This document shows positions 16,601-26,716 of a stretch of 64,000 nucleotides of DNA, in pieces. Position 1 is the first letter of the stretch; each line of letters starts with the position of its first letter. This DNA is from Saprospiraceae bacterium (GTDB lineage: Bacteria; Bacteroidota; Bacteroidia; Chitinophagales; Saprospiraceae): positions 39,757 to 103,756 of the forward strand of contig JAHDHQ010000009.1 of NCBI GenBank assembly GCA_020631235.1, read 5' to 3'. A model generated the notes under the pieces. The model ran no database searches and was not told the DNA's origin. It was given only the letters and a program-made list of their open reading frames with translations. Both the position numbers and the translations under genes were made by a program.

Positions 16601-19600
16601 TTGGTACGCATTGGAAATTGGCGGGTCTGGAATATTACTGCTTAAAAGCAGTGTATCTCCTACACATAAGCCCGAAGAAAATGATAATTCTAAATCGAAA
16701 GGTCGAATATTTACTAGAGTTTGGCAAGTGTTCTCATTGCCACTAGCATCTTCGATAGTGGCTATTATTATTGCTTCTGTGTCAATATCCTCGCAAGTGA
16801 AACTTGGTGGATCAAAACTAATAGTAGTACCAGCACAGTTATCGCTAAAAGAGGATACAAAGACTAATTCATCTAGCTCATATTCTATTAAACCACTTGG
16901 ATCTATTTCAACTGTCGCAGCTTCTACACACTCAATCAAAGGCAATTGTTCGTCCTGTACCTCAATGGTAAACTCACAAAATCCATCGTTATCAGAATTA
17001 TCTTTGACTTGATATACTAAATTATATACACCTACTTCTAATTCAATAGTAGGTGTATTTATGATATCGTCAAAACTGCCTTGAAGCGTGGTATCTCCAG
17101 TAATTTCATAATTAGGAAGAACTTCTTGGTAAATGAGTTTCAATAATGCATAACTGGATCCATCAATGTTTTCATCATTTACTGTTCCACAGGGTTTCAC
17201 ATTACCTACAGTCGCTAAAGTAAAACTGATTGTTCCATCACTGATCCAAGTCTCAAAATCATTAACTGACAAGATAATTTCTGTTGATTCCATCCTTAGA
17301 CAAGCTTCTTCGGAATTAAAGCTACTTAATAACTGGCCTTCTTCATCGTATAATTCCCAACCCGCATTATCGCTCAAATCAGCAACATATTCGATGCTAA
17401 CTTTGGGTTCATATAATTTTCCAACTATTCCACTAATAGGTACATTATAGACCACATCATTTGCAAAATAGTCATCCGTATCTTCATCGTAAGCAAATTG
17501 TAGCCACGCTTGATCTTGACTTTCTGGACTCAGAACACTCGTTACGGATTCGCCAAGACAATTATCGCTATATGTAAAATCATTAGATAATTGTATTTCC
17601 AAACTGCATTCATCTTCATCTACAATTAAGCTTTGATTCGACGGGCAGCTTATCGTTGGCGGCACAACATCTACTATTTCTATATTGGTTCGGCACGTAT
17701 TGCTATTGCCCGAACAATCTGTGGCATATATTTCCACAATGTGCGATCCGGGAGCCAAGGCAACTTCCAATTCATTTTGATTAATTAAATCAAAAGTGGG
17801 TCCGTCATCAATGGCATATGAATAGCTCAAATCCAAGCTTGCAACACTTGGTAATTGTACTATTATCTCGATACCTGCTCCTGGGCAAACATCATTTACA
17901 CCCAATACATCATCAATAGGAATATTCGGATAAAAGTCGATTTCTAAAACATTATCACTTAACCAATCTTCCCATAGTTCTGCCTCTATATTTTCCAAAG
18001 TGAAAATGGTATCTGAGCATTCTACCAACAAAATGGGCGTGGAATCCACCACAACACCTTCAATTTCAATAATAAAAAACTCTTCTAAGGAATTAGCATC
18101 CAAATTGTTCATAGCAATCGTAATCACCCCTTGTTCATTTGCATTTAAGCCTTCTGCATAAGGGCCAAAGACAAAAGCCATGGTGTCCACCAAAACCGAA
18201 GCATCCCCTGGAGACGGAGAAGTAATCAATTGATTTATTGTATCGTTGATCGTTTCTGGAAACTGGATACAATTATCCGTGGCAGTAGGAACACTCAAAA
18301 TGATGTCTTCTATGCAATCATCTGCTTCTAACTGAATATCTATATCTTCAGGACAAAAATCAAATAAAGGAGCTACATCATCAATAATTTGAACACTGGC
18401 TTGTGTGGCGATTGCATTTCCACAACCATCATAATACACAAAATCTGCTATTTGCTCGTAGAAAATACCTTCTACAACATTGGCACATAAATCATCAAAG
18501 GTCAATACAAAGTTGTCACCTGGGAAGCTTGTAGGATCATTTATATCATAAGATCCTGGCATAGCTACAAAACTATTAAGTGCAGTACACTCATCTATGG
18601 CTTGAGTACCCGCAAGGTTTGCCATCCAATCTTGTACTTGATCATCTAAATCGCTCACATCTCCACATGTGATCATTAAGTTTTGGGGTTCGCTGCTTAT
18701 AATCGGAGCTTCATTATCTTGCAGCTGGATATTTTGGGTAAATTCAGTGGTGTTTCCACAGATATCGGTTAAGGTCCATACCCGATCAAATTCGTCCACA
18801 CATACATTATTAATGAGCATACCATCGGTATAACTAATCGCTATGGTTCCGCAATCTTCTTCTAACTCAAAAAACAAACTGGCATCCTCTAGATCCGCAC
18901 TGCATGATACTGAAATCGAGTTTTGATAAACGACCTGTGGTTCGAGCGTATCGATAACTACTAATGATTGAACCATAGAATCCTTATTGCCGCATTGGTC
19001 TTCAAAAACCCATTTCCTGGCTATTTCGAACTGGTAATGCCCACAACTATCTGGGTTTGGATTTTGTGTAGTTTCCTCAACAATTTCACCGGCTAAGATG
19101 CCGTCACATCCATCTATAATTTGATAAGTATTCAAGGGAGGAATGGCATTGCATTGAACCGTTAAATCGACAGGTAAAGGATCCACAACTGGGGCTAATG
19201 TATCCATAATGGAAAACTGACCAGTTGTTACACTTAAGTTTTCGCATTCATCTCTGACAAAAAAAGAAACAGTGACTGACCAATCACAATTAGCACGATC
19301 TATGACAATTTCTGTTTCTTCACTTAATTTCCCAAAACCATTGTTTCCTGAACTGTCATTCCAAATGTAATCATCCCAAATTACACCACCACATTGATCA
19401 ACGGCTGTAGCACCACCTGCAGATTGCAACCACGTTTCTAAAGTATCTTTTATCCCAAATCCACAACCAGCCAGTCGATCTTCACTTGGAACAATTATTT
19501 CGGGTTTCACAATATCGAAAGTGTTAAATAATGCATAGCTCGTATCAGAACTATTCCCACAGTTGTCCAGAGCAAAAAAACCTATGGTTAGAAAAACATT

Positions 19601-19897
19601 ATTGCCACAAAAACCTTCTGAGCCATTACTCAGTGTGTCTAATGCATCTAAAAAACTTACCGTTTGTCCGATGGTAAAATCTCCGCTATTATCCATGACT
19701 TGCATGCCACCTGAATCATTATACCAAGCTGCAAAATTTGCTTCTGTATTGTCATCACAGGATGTTTCTAAACTAGTAGCACCTTGCAGTATTACTGGTG
19801 GTATGGAATCTTCTGACATAGGGTGCAGTACCATACCATAGCTTATGGTAGGCAATAAAAAAAAGATACTTAAAGAATATAAAATCCTTTTTCCCAT
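13613..19897 (-). CDS. Large multidomain adhesin with T9SS type B (gliding-motility-type) C-terminal domain
   Basis: 2094 aa. A signal peptide (LYSLSIFFLLPTISYG) is followed by HYR-like modules to about residue 1050. Ig/PKD-like modules with recurring ISPDASYSGTYILEVEG or GTYTVTV patterns fill about 1050-1880. A cadherin-like Big_9-type domain (VFDIFANDESVN) spans about 1895-1990. The C-terminus (about 2005-2094) is a type B sorting domain with NVVTPNGDGFNDFFEI, FNQWGDEVFRA and PADTYFYVIDFG. Such domains route proteins through the T9SS and need an SprF-type partner, which follows with a 4-bp overlap. It has roughly the domain plan, but not the size, of SprB-like gliding adhesins. A surface adhesin role is inferred; the ligand is unknown. 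It starts 56 bp after the 60-aa gene. Confidence 0.92.
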   Translation of the reverse strand: MGKRILYSLSIFFLLPTISYGMVLHPMSEDSIPPVILQGATSLETSCDDNTEANFAAWYNDSGGMQVMDNSGDFTIGQTVSFLDALDTLSNGSEGFCGNNVFLTIGFFALDNCGNSSDTSYALFNTFDIVKPEIIVPSEDRLAGCGFGIKDTLETWLQSAGGATAVDQCGGVIWDDYIWNDSSGNNGFGKLSEETEIVIDRANCDWSVTVSFFVRDECENLSVTTGQFSIMDTLAPVVDPLPVDLTVQCNAIPPLNTYQIIDGCDGILAGEIVEETTQNPNPDSCGHYQFEIARKWVFEDQCGNKDSMVQSLVVIDTLEPQVVYQNSISVSCSADLEDASLFFELEEDCGTIAISYTDGMLINNVCVDEFDRVWTLTDICGNTTEFTQNIQLQDNEAPIISSEPQNLMITCGDVSDLDDQVQDWMANLAGTQAIDECTALNSFVAMPGSYDINDPTSFPGDNFVLTFDDLCANVVEGIFYEQIADFVYYDGCGNAIATQASVQIIDDVAPLFDFCPEDIDIQLEADDCIEDIILSVPTATDNCIQFPETINDTINQLITSPSPGDASVLVDTMAFVFGPYAEGLNANEQGVITIAMNNLDANSLEEFFIIEIEGVVVDSTPILLVECSDTIFTLENIEAELWEDWLSDNVLEIDFYPNIPIDDVLGVNDVCPGAGIEIIVQLPSVASLDLSYSYAIDDGPTFDLINQNELEVALAPGSHIVEIYATDCSGNSNTCRTNIEIVDVVPPTISCPSNQSLIVDEDECSLEIQLSNDFTYSDNCLGESVTSVLSPESQDQAWLQFAYDEDTDDYFANDVVYNVPISGIVGKLYEPKVSIEYVADLSDNAGWELYDEEGQLLSSFNSEEACLRMESTEIILSVNDFETWISDGTISFTLATVGNVKPCGTVNDENIDGSSYALLKLIYQEVLPNYEITGDTTLQGSFDDIINTPTIELEVGVYNLVYQVKDNSDNDGFCEFTIEVQDEQLPLIECVEAATVEIDPSGLIEYELDELVFVSSFSDNCAGTTISFDPPSFTCEDIDTEAIIIATIEDASGNENTCQTLVNIRPFDLELSFSSGLCVGDTLLLSSNIPDPPISNAYQYSWSGPNGFISNEKEPFIISPDASYSGTYILEVEGFNDCFTSSSIEVLVEQLADPVIEASQSSICKGETILLSSTSYTGNVDYSWYEGLPPNGILFQESNGPVIEISPIEGTHQYYVIVEGAECVSNASEVIELSVVAKPEASVNEFFINVCDGEPIVFSSDVFDPNYIYYWLGPNGYTGSGQFPEGIETADESNQGSYSLYIEDNGCLSDTTTFQVTVFSKPVTPIINGETILCEGSNFFLSVSNITNADQYIWFKDGVLFSTVNDANSLMVEDAQSSLSGSWEVIAKVGNCESDLSTSFNVSVEAQIPLGANNEGPVCVGDSVQLNATFVPDASYLWTSPNNEMFSGQRPEVLAVPGEYSVTVTSSNGCTSDAVTVVDLIEIPTITSLSNSAPNCLNPNTNIQFFATVFPPGNYQYLWTGPNNFNSSDPSPIIENVSLDQNGVYTLQLINNGCPSEEVSTTVSMVLSPVDPVILDIGSACQGDDIVLETNYSLQEDCTFTWQTPVGQITNETGILNIFNAAVTDAGIYTVTVNKEGCNSVVSSEYALEVFSIPSPPNIIGTDVLCIGETILLEAFNESGNITWMGPNNFTNQVNIVEIPNAELENEGNYTVTLEVNGCVSEPSPPFFVDVLEHPEPLFVSSIQDTVCRTNAANWEFCFDGIMIDTFDKVEVFADDNTYLTDLDDACISLDLSQNGQSNFSFYFVSIKDDCRSEASEFLNVEIFDDISLIADIAMDSLYLCDTIIYDLQAILPSNDPLNIEWSSNSEQVLFSETNAMFTDVIVKEFGNYELYLETSNDRCGVIGRDTLHILYEDNIKALDEIIQTDIESEKVFDIFANDESVNEFTATIITQPSEFEIEWSLDGINIITNNRFLGQDSFRYEICSNECPNICDEAIVVVRVGNEEDCFISNVVTPNGDGFNDFFEIPCLNTNLYPDNKLIVFNQWGDEVFRAQPYENDWAGQFNGQSLPADTYFYVIDFGTNREPIQGFIVLHE

Positions 19898-19953
19898 GGT
19901 CGATTTTGATAGCTTCTTACTTCGATTAAAACGAAATAAATGTAGTAAATGTC

Positions 19954-20136
19954 TTACTCTTCTTCTCCTACTTTATTGCCTATTTTTTTGTCCTCTACAT
20001 TTTCATTCAGAAACTCATTCAATTTGTCAATGTTGTAGTTAGCCTGAATTTCACCAAAACTATTAATTCGAACATCGAATCCTTCGAGTTCCTCGTGCAA
20101 ATCAGGTTTCTCTTTTGGCAATTTCTTCTTTACCAT
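19954..20136 (-). CDS. Small conserved hypothetical protein next to gltX
   Basis: 60 aa, highly charged, no signal peptide or membrane segment (MVKKKLPKEKPDLHEELEGF at the start, Asn/Glu/Lys-rich tail ending EEE). The ATG lies 3 bp after the gltX stop, so co-transcription is very likely. Short proteins of this look occur in other Bacteroidota; I do not know a function. A cytoplasmic location is inferred from composition. Confidence 0.72.
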   Translation of the reverse strand: MVKKKLPKEKPDLHEELEGFDVRINSFGEIQANYNIDKLNEFLNENVEDKKIGNKVGEEE

Positions 20137-20139
20137 ATA

Positions 20140-21666
20140 TTAATTATTAAGTTGTTGAAAAAACATATTCCATCTTTCCAACACTTCTTTCCTTCCGAGT
20201 AGTTCCAAGCTAGCAAATAAGTCGGGCCCTTGCATGGTGCCCATTGATGCAATCCGCATCACGGGGAGAATTTCCCCGAATTTTAGGTTTTCATCAGAAA
20301 TATACGATTTTATTTTTGATTGGATTTCCTCTGCATCAAATTTTGCAAGGTTTTCTAGTATCGTATACATTCTATCAAAATGCGGCTGATTTTCAATTTT
20401 GTACTTCTTCCTAATCGTTTTTTCATCATAATTTTTAGGCTTCTCAAAGAAGAATGCCGCTTTCGAATAAAAATCAGGCATCAATTCTACTCTTTCTTTC
20501 ATCAGCTCGATAAACCTTAAAATGAAGGTATCATCTTTGTCCATCACTCCATTAGAAGAGAGTGCGGCTTTTACATCATTTAGTAAGTCGTTTGATGATT
20601 GTTCTATAATGTATTGTTGATTAAACCATTTAGCCTTATCATAATCGAATCGAGCTCCAGATTTTATGATCCTTGACAAGTCAAATGCCTCAATCATTTC
20701 TGTAAGTGTATATTTTTCTATGTCATCACCTGAAGACCATCCTAATAGAAGTAAAAAGTTTAATAAGGCTTCTTTAGTAAAACCGGCTTCCTTAAATCCA
20801 AGATAAACTCCATCTTCGCCACCATCCCACTCCAATGGGAATACTGGAAAACCAAATTTTGCACCATCCCTTTTGCTTAATTTACCTTTACCGCTGGGTT
20901 TTAATATGAGTGGAAGGTGTGCAAATGATGGTGGTGCCCAGTCAAAAAATTGGTACATTAACACATGATGTGCAGTACTAGAAAGCCATTCTTCCCCACG
21001 TATGACATGAGAAATTTGCATGAGGTGATCATCCACAATATTTGCAAGGTGATAAGTAGGCATACCGTCTGCTTTGAGAATGACCTTATCGTCTAATTCG
21101 TTACTATTAAAACTTACTTCACCTCGCACAATGTCCTTAAAAATAATGGTTTGGTCCCGAGGGATATTTAATCGAATGGTTACATTATCTGATGTTTGGA
21201 GTAAGTGGTTTGTATCCGCTTCTGTTAAACTCATACTATTTTTCATAGTCATACGAGTTGTTGCATCATATTTTAATGTATGTATGCCTTGTTCCTTGGC
21301 TTTTTCTCGAGCTGCTGTTAATTCTTCAGGAGTATCAAAAGCATAATAAGCATCTCCCTGTTGTACAAGTTGCTTTGCATAAGTAGCGTACAAATCTTTT
21401 CTTTCTGACTGACGATATGGTCCAAGGTCGCCGCCCGTGCCTGGACCTTCATCTAGACTAAGTCCTAACCATTGTAATGATTGTTTTATATAATCTTCTG
21501 CTCCTTCCACATATCTTGTCTGGTCGGTATCTTCGATTCTTAAAATGAAGTCACCCTTCATTTTTTTAGCAAATAGGTAGTTATATAAAGCGGTACGTAC
21601 TCCACCAATATGAAGTGGCCCAGTAGGACTAGGGGCAAATCGCACACGAGTTTTTTCAAAGGACAT
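20140..21666 (-). CDS. gltX: Glutamyl-tRNA synthetase
   Basis: 508 aa, the usual length for bacterial GluRS. It charges tRNA-Glu with glutamate in the cytoplasm. The class I signatures are intact: FAPSPTGPLHIGGVRTAL (HIGH-type) at about residues 9-26 and KLSKRDGAKFGFP (KMSKS-type) in the middle. The C-terminal anticodon-binding part ends in the 508th residue just upstream of the 60-aa gene. The start at 21664-21666 places the HIGH motif at the normal distance from the N-terminus. It is divergent from the deacetylase gene with 45 bp between starts; no clear TAnnTTTG box was found there. Confidence 0.97.
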   Translation of the reverse strand: MSFEKTRVRFAPSPTGPLHIGGVRTALYNYLFAKKMKGDFILRIEDTDQTRYVEGAEDYIKQSLQWLGLSLDEGPGTGGDLGPYRQSERKDLYATYAKQLVQQGDAYYAFDTPEELTAAREKAKEQGIHTLKYDATTRMTMKNSMSLTEADTNHLLQTSDNVTIRLNIPRDQTIIFKDIVRGEVSFNSNELDDKVILKADGMPTYHLANIVDDHLMQISHVIRGEEWLSSTAHHVLMYQFFDWAPPSFAHLPLILKPSGKGKLSKRDGAKFGFPVFPLEWDGGEDGVYLGFKEAGFTKEALLNFLLLLGWSSGDDIEKYTLTEMIEAFDLSRIIKSGARFDYDKAKWFNQQYIIEQSSNDLLNDVKAALSSNGVMDKDDTFILRFIELMKERVELMPDFYSKAAFFFEKPKNYDEKTIRKKYKIENQPHFDRMYTILENLAKFDAEEIQSKIKSYISDENLKFGEILPVMRIASMGTMQGPDLFASLELLGRKEVLERWNMFFQQLNN

Positions 21667-21711
21667 AGTATAATTTTAATTCTGTATTTTTATTACTTCT
21701 TCAGAACAGCT

Positions 21712-22350
21712 ATGTATTTTATAAAGACACCCAACTATCTTAAAAAGATATTCCCCGATTGCCTTTGGAATGAAGAATCAGATGATAAAGTAATTTATTT
21801 AACTTTTGATGATGGCCCCATTCCCGAATCTACACCATTCATTTTAGAAACTTTGCGAAGATACAATGCCAAGGCTACTTTTTTTTGTGTTGGTCATAAT
21901 ATTGAAAAACACAATGATCTTTTTGCTTTAACAAAGCGTGAAGGTCACAGCATCGGGAGTCATACTTTTAATCATTTATCAGGCTGGCAAACTCCAAATA
22001 AACACTATTATAAAAACGTAGACAAGGGAGCAAAAGTCGCTGAATCCATTTTATTTAGACCCCCATATGGTCGCATCACACCCAAGCAAATTAAGCATCT
22101 TTCTAAAAAATATACTATTGTGATGTGGGATATTCTAAGTGGTGATTTTGACCTTAAACTGGATGCAGATCAATGTCTTGAAAATGTAATAAATCACGCA
22201 ACAAATGGATCCATTATTGTCTTTCATGACAATTTAAAATCCATACAAAAACTAAAAATAGTCTTACCTAAAGTATTGCAATATTATACAGAAAAGGGCT
22301 TTACTTTTGTGGCCATACAACAAACTAAGCCTTGTTCATTAGTTCTGTGA
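21712..22350 (+). CDS. Polysaccharide deacetylase family (NodB-homology) protein
   Basis: 212 aa from ATG at 21712. An in-frame ATG at 21610 exists but would run 57 bp into gltX and add a tail without homology, so it was not used. NodB motif 1 (YLTFDDGPIPESTP) supplies the catalytic and metal Asp residues. Motif 2 (GHSIGSHTFNHL) supplies the two metal His. Motif 3 is FRPPYGR and motif 5-like IIVFHDN lies near the end. These enzymes remove N-acetyl groups from polysaccharide or peptidoglycan GlcNAc/MurNAc residues using a divalent metal. There is no clear signal peptide, so location is uncertain. The 3' end overlaps the convergent membrane-protein gene by 26 bp. Confidence 0.93.
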   Translation: MYFIKTPNYLKKIFPDCLWNEESDDKVIYLTFDDGPIPESTPFILETLRRYNAKATFFCVGHNIEKHNDLFALTKREGHSIGSHTFNHLSGWQTPNKHYYKNVDKGAKVAESILFRPPYGRITPKQIKHLSKKYTIVMWDILSGDFDLKLDADQCLENVINHATNGSIIVFHDNLKSIQKLKIVLPKVLQYYTEKGFTFVAIQQTKPCSLVL

Positions 22351-22882
22351 GATCGTCTTCAAAATAAAGTAAGTCTTCTTTATCTCCATTAAAGAAGAAT
22401 AACCAAAATAACCCACCTATAATAAAGGCCATACACCATTGGAATAGTAAAGCTCCTATACCAACAATAGGACCTACCAAGATTTCTCTAAGCATGATAA
22501 ATAAAAAAGGCACTAAAACTAAATAGATGTATTTTACTGCATTGATTCTAGTCAACTTAACATTGACTCCATCCAGTAGATATTGGATTTTAGATCGAAT
22601 GTACATTCCTTGGTCTACTTGATGATAACTTTCGTAGTTACTGTTGTTTTCTACTTCTTTCATTGGCCCTATCATAGTAAATCTGAAGTAGACAGCAGCC
22701 ATGGGCAGCAAGAGAAAATACACTAGTATATATCCAGAAAAACCAAACTGAATATAGTACCAAATTAGAGAAAGAATATATATTCCAAGAAGAATATATA
22801 AGGCGCTAGACACGTAAGAAGTGGATTCGTTATTTTTAATTTTATCAAATAGTTGATCTATTTTTTGCACCATTTTGTCCAT
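22325..22882 (-). CDS. Hypothetical membrane protein
   Basis: 185 aa, not recognised. Four hydrophobic segments are visible: YVSSALYILLGIYILSLIWY, the following FSGYILVYFLLLPMAAVYF, YIYLVLVPFLFIMLREI and ALLFQWCMAFIIGGLFWLFF. They are separated by a charged central loop (about residues 72-112), and the N-terminal and C-terminal tails are soluble and acidic. An inner-membrane location is inferred. It follows atpC with an 87-bp gap holding a terminator-like hairpin, so it may be a separate transcript. It is convergent with the deacetylase gene. Confidence 0.75.
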   Translation of the reverse strand: MDKMVQKIDQLFDKIKNNESTSYVSSALYILLGIYILSLIWYYIQFGFSGYILVYFLLLPMAAVYFRFTMIGPMKEVENNSNYESYHQVDQGMYIRSKIQYLLDGVNVKLTRINAVKYIYLVLVPFLFIMLREILVGPIVGIGALLFQWCMAFIIGGLFWLFFFNGDKEDLLYFEDDLTELMNKA

Positions 22883-22910
22883 TGGAGATCGATATTACAT
22901 TAAAGTCAAT

Positions 22911-22946
22911 AAAAAAAGCTATACTCTAAAGTAAGAATATAGCTTT
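22911..22946 (-). terminator. Intrinsic terminator after atpDC
   Basis: Perfect 9-bp inverted repeat AAAGCTATA / TATAGCTTT with a 14-nt loop. On the minus strand it is followed by a run of T (22911-22917). It lies 24 bp past the atpC stop. Confidence 0.8.
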
Positions 22947-22969
22947 AATCATTCGTTCTATTTTTAGTA

Positions 22970-23218
22970 TTATTCCACGACTCCTTGTACAAGTAATGAA
23001 ATTTCGTTGTTTAGCATTTCTATAAATCCCTGTTCAATGGTAAAACTTGTTCGATTACCAGAATTTTCTATAATTCTGACCTCTCCAGCTACCAATGCAG
23101 AAACAATGGGTGCGTGATTGTTCAAGATCTCAAATTGCCCGTTAACACCTGGCACTTTGACTGATTGAATTTCTCCATTATATATTTCCTTTTCAGGAGT
23201 AAGTACTAAAATATTCAT
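22970..23218 (-). CDS. atpC: ATP synthase F1 epsilon subunit
   Basis: 82 aa: the N-terminal beta-barrel domain only (MNILVLTPEKEIYNGEIQSV, LNNHAPIVSALVAGEVRI). The C-terminal helical hairpin found in longer epsilon subunits is missing, as is common in Bacteroidota. Epsilon links the gamma stalk to the c ring in F1Fo. The gene starts 2 bp after the atpD stop, so they are one transcript. In this phylum atpD-atpC is often separate from the remaining atp genes, and none of the others is visible here. Confidence 0.95.
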   Translation of the reverse strand: MNILVLTPEKEIYNGEIQSVKVPGVNGQFEILNNHAPIVSALVAGEVRIIENSGNRTSFTIEQGFIEMLNNEISLLVQGVVE

Positions 23219-23220
23219 AT

Positions 23221-24762
<1,542 letters not shown>

Positions 24763-24792
24763 TTAATTCTCAGAAGGTTTTAAAATTCGAGG

Positions 24793-24800
24793 CAAAGGTA
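24793..24800 (-). promoter_or_regulatory. -7 box TACCTTTG of the atpDC promoter
   Basis: Reads TACCTTTG on the minus strand, a perfect match to the Bacteroidota TAnnTTTG element. Expected transcript start is near 24786, about 45 nt before the atpD ATG. The best upstream TTG lies 26 nt away, longer than the usual spacing. Confidence 0.65.
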
Positions 24801-24943
24801 TGTTTTTCTAGTTAAAATATACCATTCAACATCAGTGTTTTACATAATTTAAAAAATATGTTTTTAAGGCAATTTTAAGAAACAATTTTTTCTTTTTCTC
24901 TCCAATGGCGAAGCTAATTAGGCGTAGTGAATAAATTGCCTAA

Positions 24944-25681
24944 TTAAGTTTTACTTAGGTAAAAACTGTTGCTATTTTCAGCACTGATAATTTTTACTTT
25001 ATGTGCGTTTAACAACTCAAGCAAAGCTAGAAATGTAACCACTGCTTCCATTCTTGTTTTAATAGGCCCAAAAATTTCTTGGAAGCCAGACTTGACATTT
25101 ATCTTGATTTTACTCAATAAATATTTTTGTTGGGTTTCTACTGTATATGGATTTACTGCAATCTCATGGACTTTTCTGTTTCCACTATCCATATCTTCCA
25201 ATAATCTTTGATAGGTCTGAAATAATTTAAATAGATTTAGACTTTCAAGCTCTAAATCCACTAAAGCTTTTTGAGCAATGCTTTTCATCTCATGGACCAC
25301 ACTTCCTCTTTCTTTAAGTTTTGCTCTGAGTTCAGACATTTCAGAAAACTCAGGAATTATTTCTTTAAATCGCTTATACTCGATTAGTTTTTGAACCAAT
25401 TCCTCTCGAGGGTCAATTTCCTCACCGGCATCATTCAGTTCTTTTCTTGGCAATAATAATTTGGCTTTTATACGCATCAATTTAGCAGCAACTAGAATAA
25501 ACTCACTGGCTAAATCGATGTTTAACTCCTCTACGGATGCCATGTATTGCAAATAGTCATCCGTAATTTTAGAAATGGGTATATCTTGAATATCCAACTC
25601 ATCACGTTCGATAAAAAACAATAATAAATCGAAGGGTCCTTCGAATGGTTCAGTTTTTATTTTGAATTGTAAATCCTCCAT
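24944..25681 (-). CDS. scpA: Segregation and condensation protein A (ScpA kleisin)
   Basis: 245 aa from ATG at 25679-25681 (MEDLQFKIKTEPFEGPFDLL). A longer frame to 25765 would overlap the divergent purU start and add unrelated residues, so it was rejected. The N-terminal FEGPFDLLLFFIERDELDI and the helix SEFILVAAKLMRIKAKLLLP are classic ScpA. The C-terminal winged-helix-like part (VVTFLALLELLNAHKVKI) binds the SMC head. ScpA bridges SMC and ScpB in chromosome condensation. scpB is not visible in the window. Confidence 0.94.
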   Translation of the reverse strand: MEDLQFKIKTEPFEGPFDLLLFFIERDELDIQDIPISKITDDYLQYMASVEELNIDLASEFILVAAKLMRIKAKLLLPRKELNDAGEEIDPREELVQKLIEYKRFKEIIPEFSEMSELRAKLKERGSVVHEMKSIAQKALVDLELESLNLFKLFQTYQRLLEDMDSGNRKVHEIAVNPYTVETQQKYLLSKIKINVKSGFQEIFGPIKTRMEAVVTFLALLELLNAHKVKIISAENSNSFYLSKT

Positions 25682-25689
25682 CCTATTAG

Positions 25690-25697
25690 CAAATGTA
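25690..25697 (-). promoter_or_regulatory. -7 box TACATTTG upstream of scpA
   Basis: TACATTTG on the minus strand matches TAnnTTTG and ends 8 nt before the scpA ATG. If used, the transcript would start within a few bases of the ATG (leaderless or nearly so). Position also falls 32-39 nt upstream of the divergent purU ATG. Confidence 0.4.
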
Positions 25698-25728
25698 TGT
25701 ATTTTGCCGAAGTTTAATTTTAAAGAAT

Positions 25729-26583
25729 ATGAAAGAAAGAGCAATTCTTCTGGCTCACTGTGCAAGTGTCGAAGGCATCATGGTAGATATTACCGATTTT
25801 TTATACAAAAACAATGGGACTATTGTTCGTTTTGATCAACATGTAGACACAGACATCCAACACTTTTTTATTAGAGCAGAATGGTTATTGGACGGCTTTA
25901 ATATTCCGGCAGAAAAAATTCAAGACTTTTTTCAAACGCTGGTAGCCGATAAATACGAAATGAAATGGGAAATCCAGTTTCTTCCATCCAAACCTAGAAT
26001 TGCTCTTTTTGTTTCTAAATATGGTCATTGTTTTTATGACATACTATCTCGATATGACAATGGGGAGTGGAATATTGATATTCCATTGATCATCAGTAAT
26101 CATGAAAAATTTAGTGACACTGCAGAGAAGTTTAACATCCCTTATTATCATATTCCTAAATCAAAAACGAACAAAAAGGAGCAGGAAGCTAAAGAGCTTG
26201 AGCTATTAAAACAATACGACATAGATCTTATAATACTGGCTAGATACATGCAAATTTTGAGTGGTCAATTTATTGCGGAATATCCAGAGAGAATCATTAA
26301 CATACACCATTCGTCTCTTCCTGCCTTTCCAGGCTCCAACCCTTACAAATCAGCTTACATTCGTGGAGTAAAGTTTATGGGTGCAACGGCTCACTATGTA
26401 ACAGAAGAACTGGACGCTGGTCCTATTATAAATCAAAATGTTATTCCGATTTCGCATAGAGAAAATATTTCTCAAATGAAACGAAAGGGTAAGGATATTG
26501 AAAAGGTGGTTTTAGCTGAGGCTATATGGTCGCACATTAATCATAGAGTCCTGGTTTATAAGAATAAAACAGTAGTTTTCTAG
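25729..26583 (+). CDS. purU: Formyltetrahydrofolate deformylase
   Basis: 284 aa from ATG 25729 (MKERAILLAHCASVEGIMVD). An upstream in-frame ATG at 25693 gives 12 extra residues that do not look like the family. The N-terminal ACT domain covers about 1-85. The C-terminal formyltransferase-like domain holds NIHHSSLPAFPGSNPY (catalytic Asn/His) and GATAHYVTEELDAGPII (catalytic Asp). It hydrolyses 10-formyl-THF to THF and formate, balancing one-carbon pools and feeding formate to purine synthesis. It is divergent from scpA with 47 bp between starts. Confidence 0.95.
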   Translation: MKERAILLAHCASVEGIMVDITDFLYKNNGTIVRFDQHVDTDIQHFFIRAEWLLDGFNIPAEKIQDFFQTLVADKYEMKWEIQFLPSKPRIALFVSKYGHCFYDILSRYDNGEWNIDIPLIISNHEKFSDTAEKFNIPYYHIPKSKTNKKEQEAKELELLKQYDIDLIILARYMQILSGQFIAEYPERIINIHHSSLPAFPGSNPYKSAYIRGVKFMGATAHYVTEELDAGPIINQNVIPISHRENISQMKRKGKDIEKVVLAEAIWSHINHRVLVYKNKTVVF

Positions 26584-26716
26584 GGGTAAAGGACTATAAA
26601 AAACAGCCAAAAGCTCCTTAAAAGTTTGGTATATTGTTAAATATTATATATTAGATTAATTACTATATATATTTACATCAACTTGAAAACAATACTTATA
26701 ATTAAATCAACTAATC

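Noticed and set aside
21610-21711. Upstream start for the deacetylase
   Set aside because: It lies inside gltX on the other strand and adds 34 residues without similarity to the family.
25682-25765. Longer N-terminus for ScpA
   Set aside because: Residues before MEDLQFKIK are not part of the family and overlap the purU start region.
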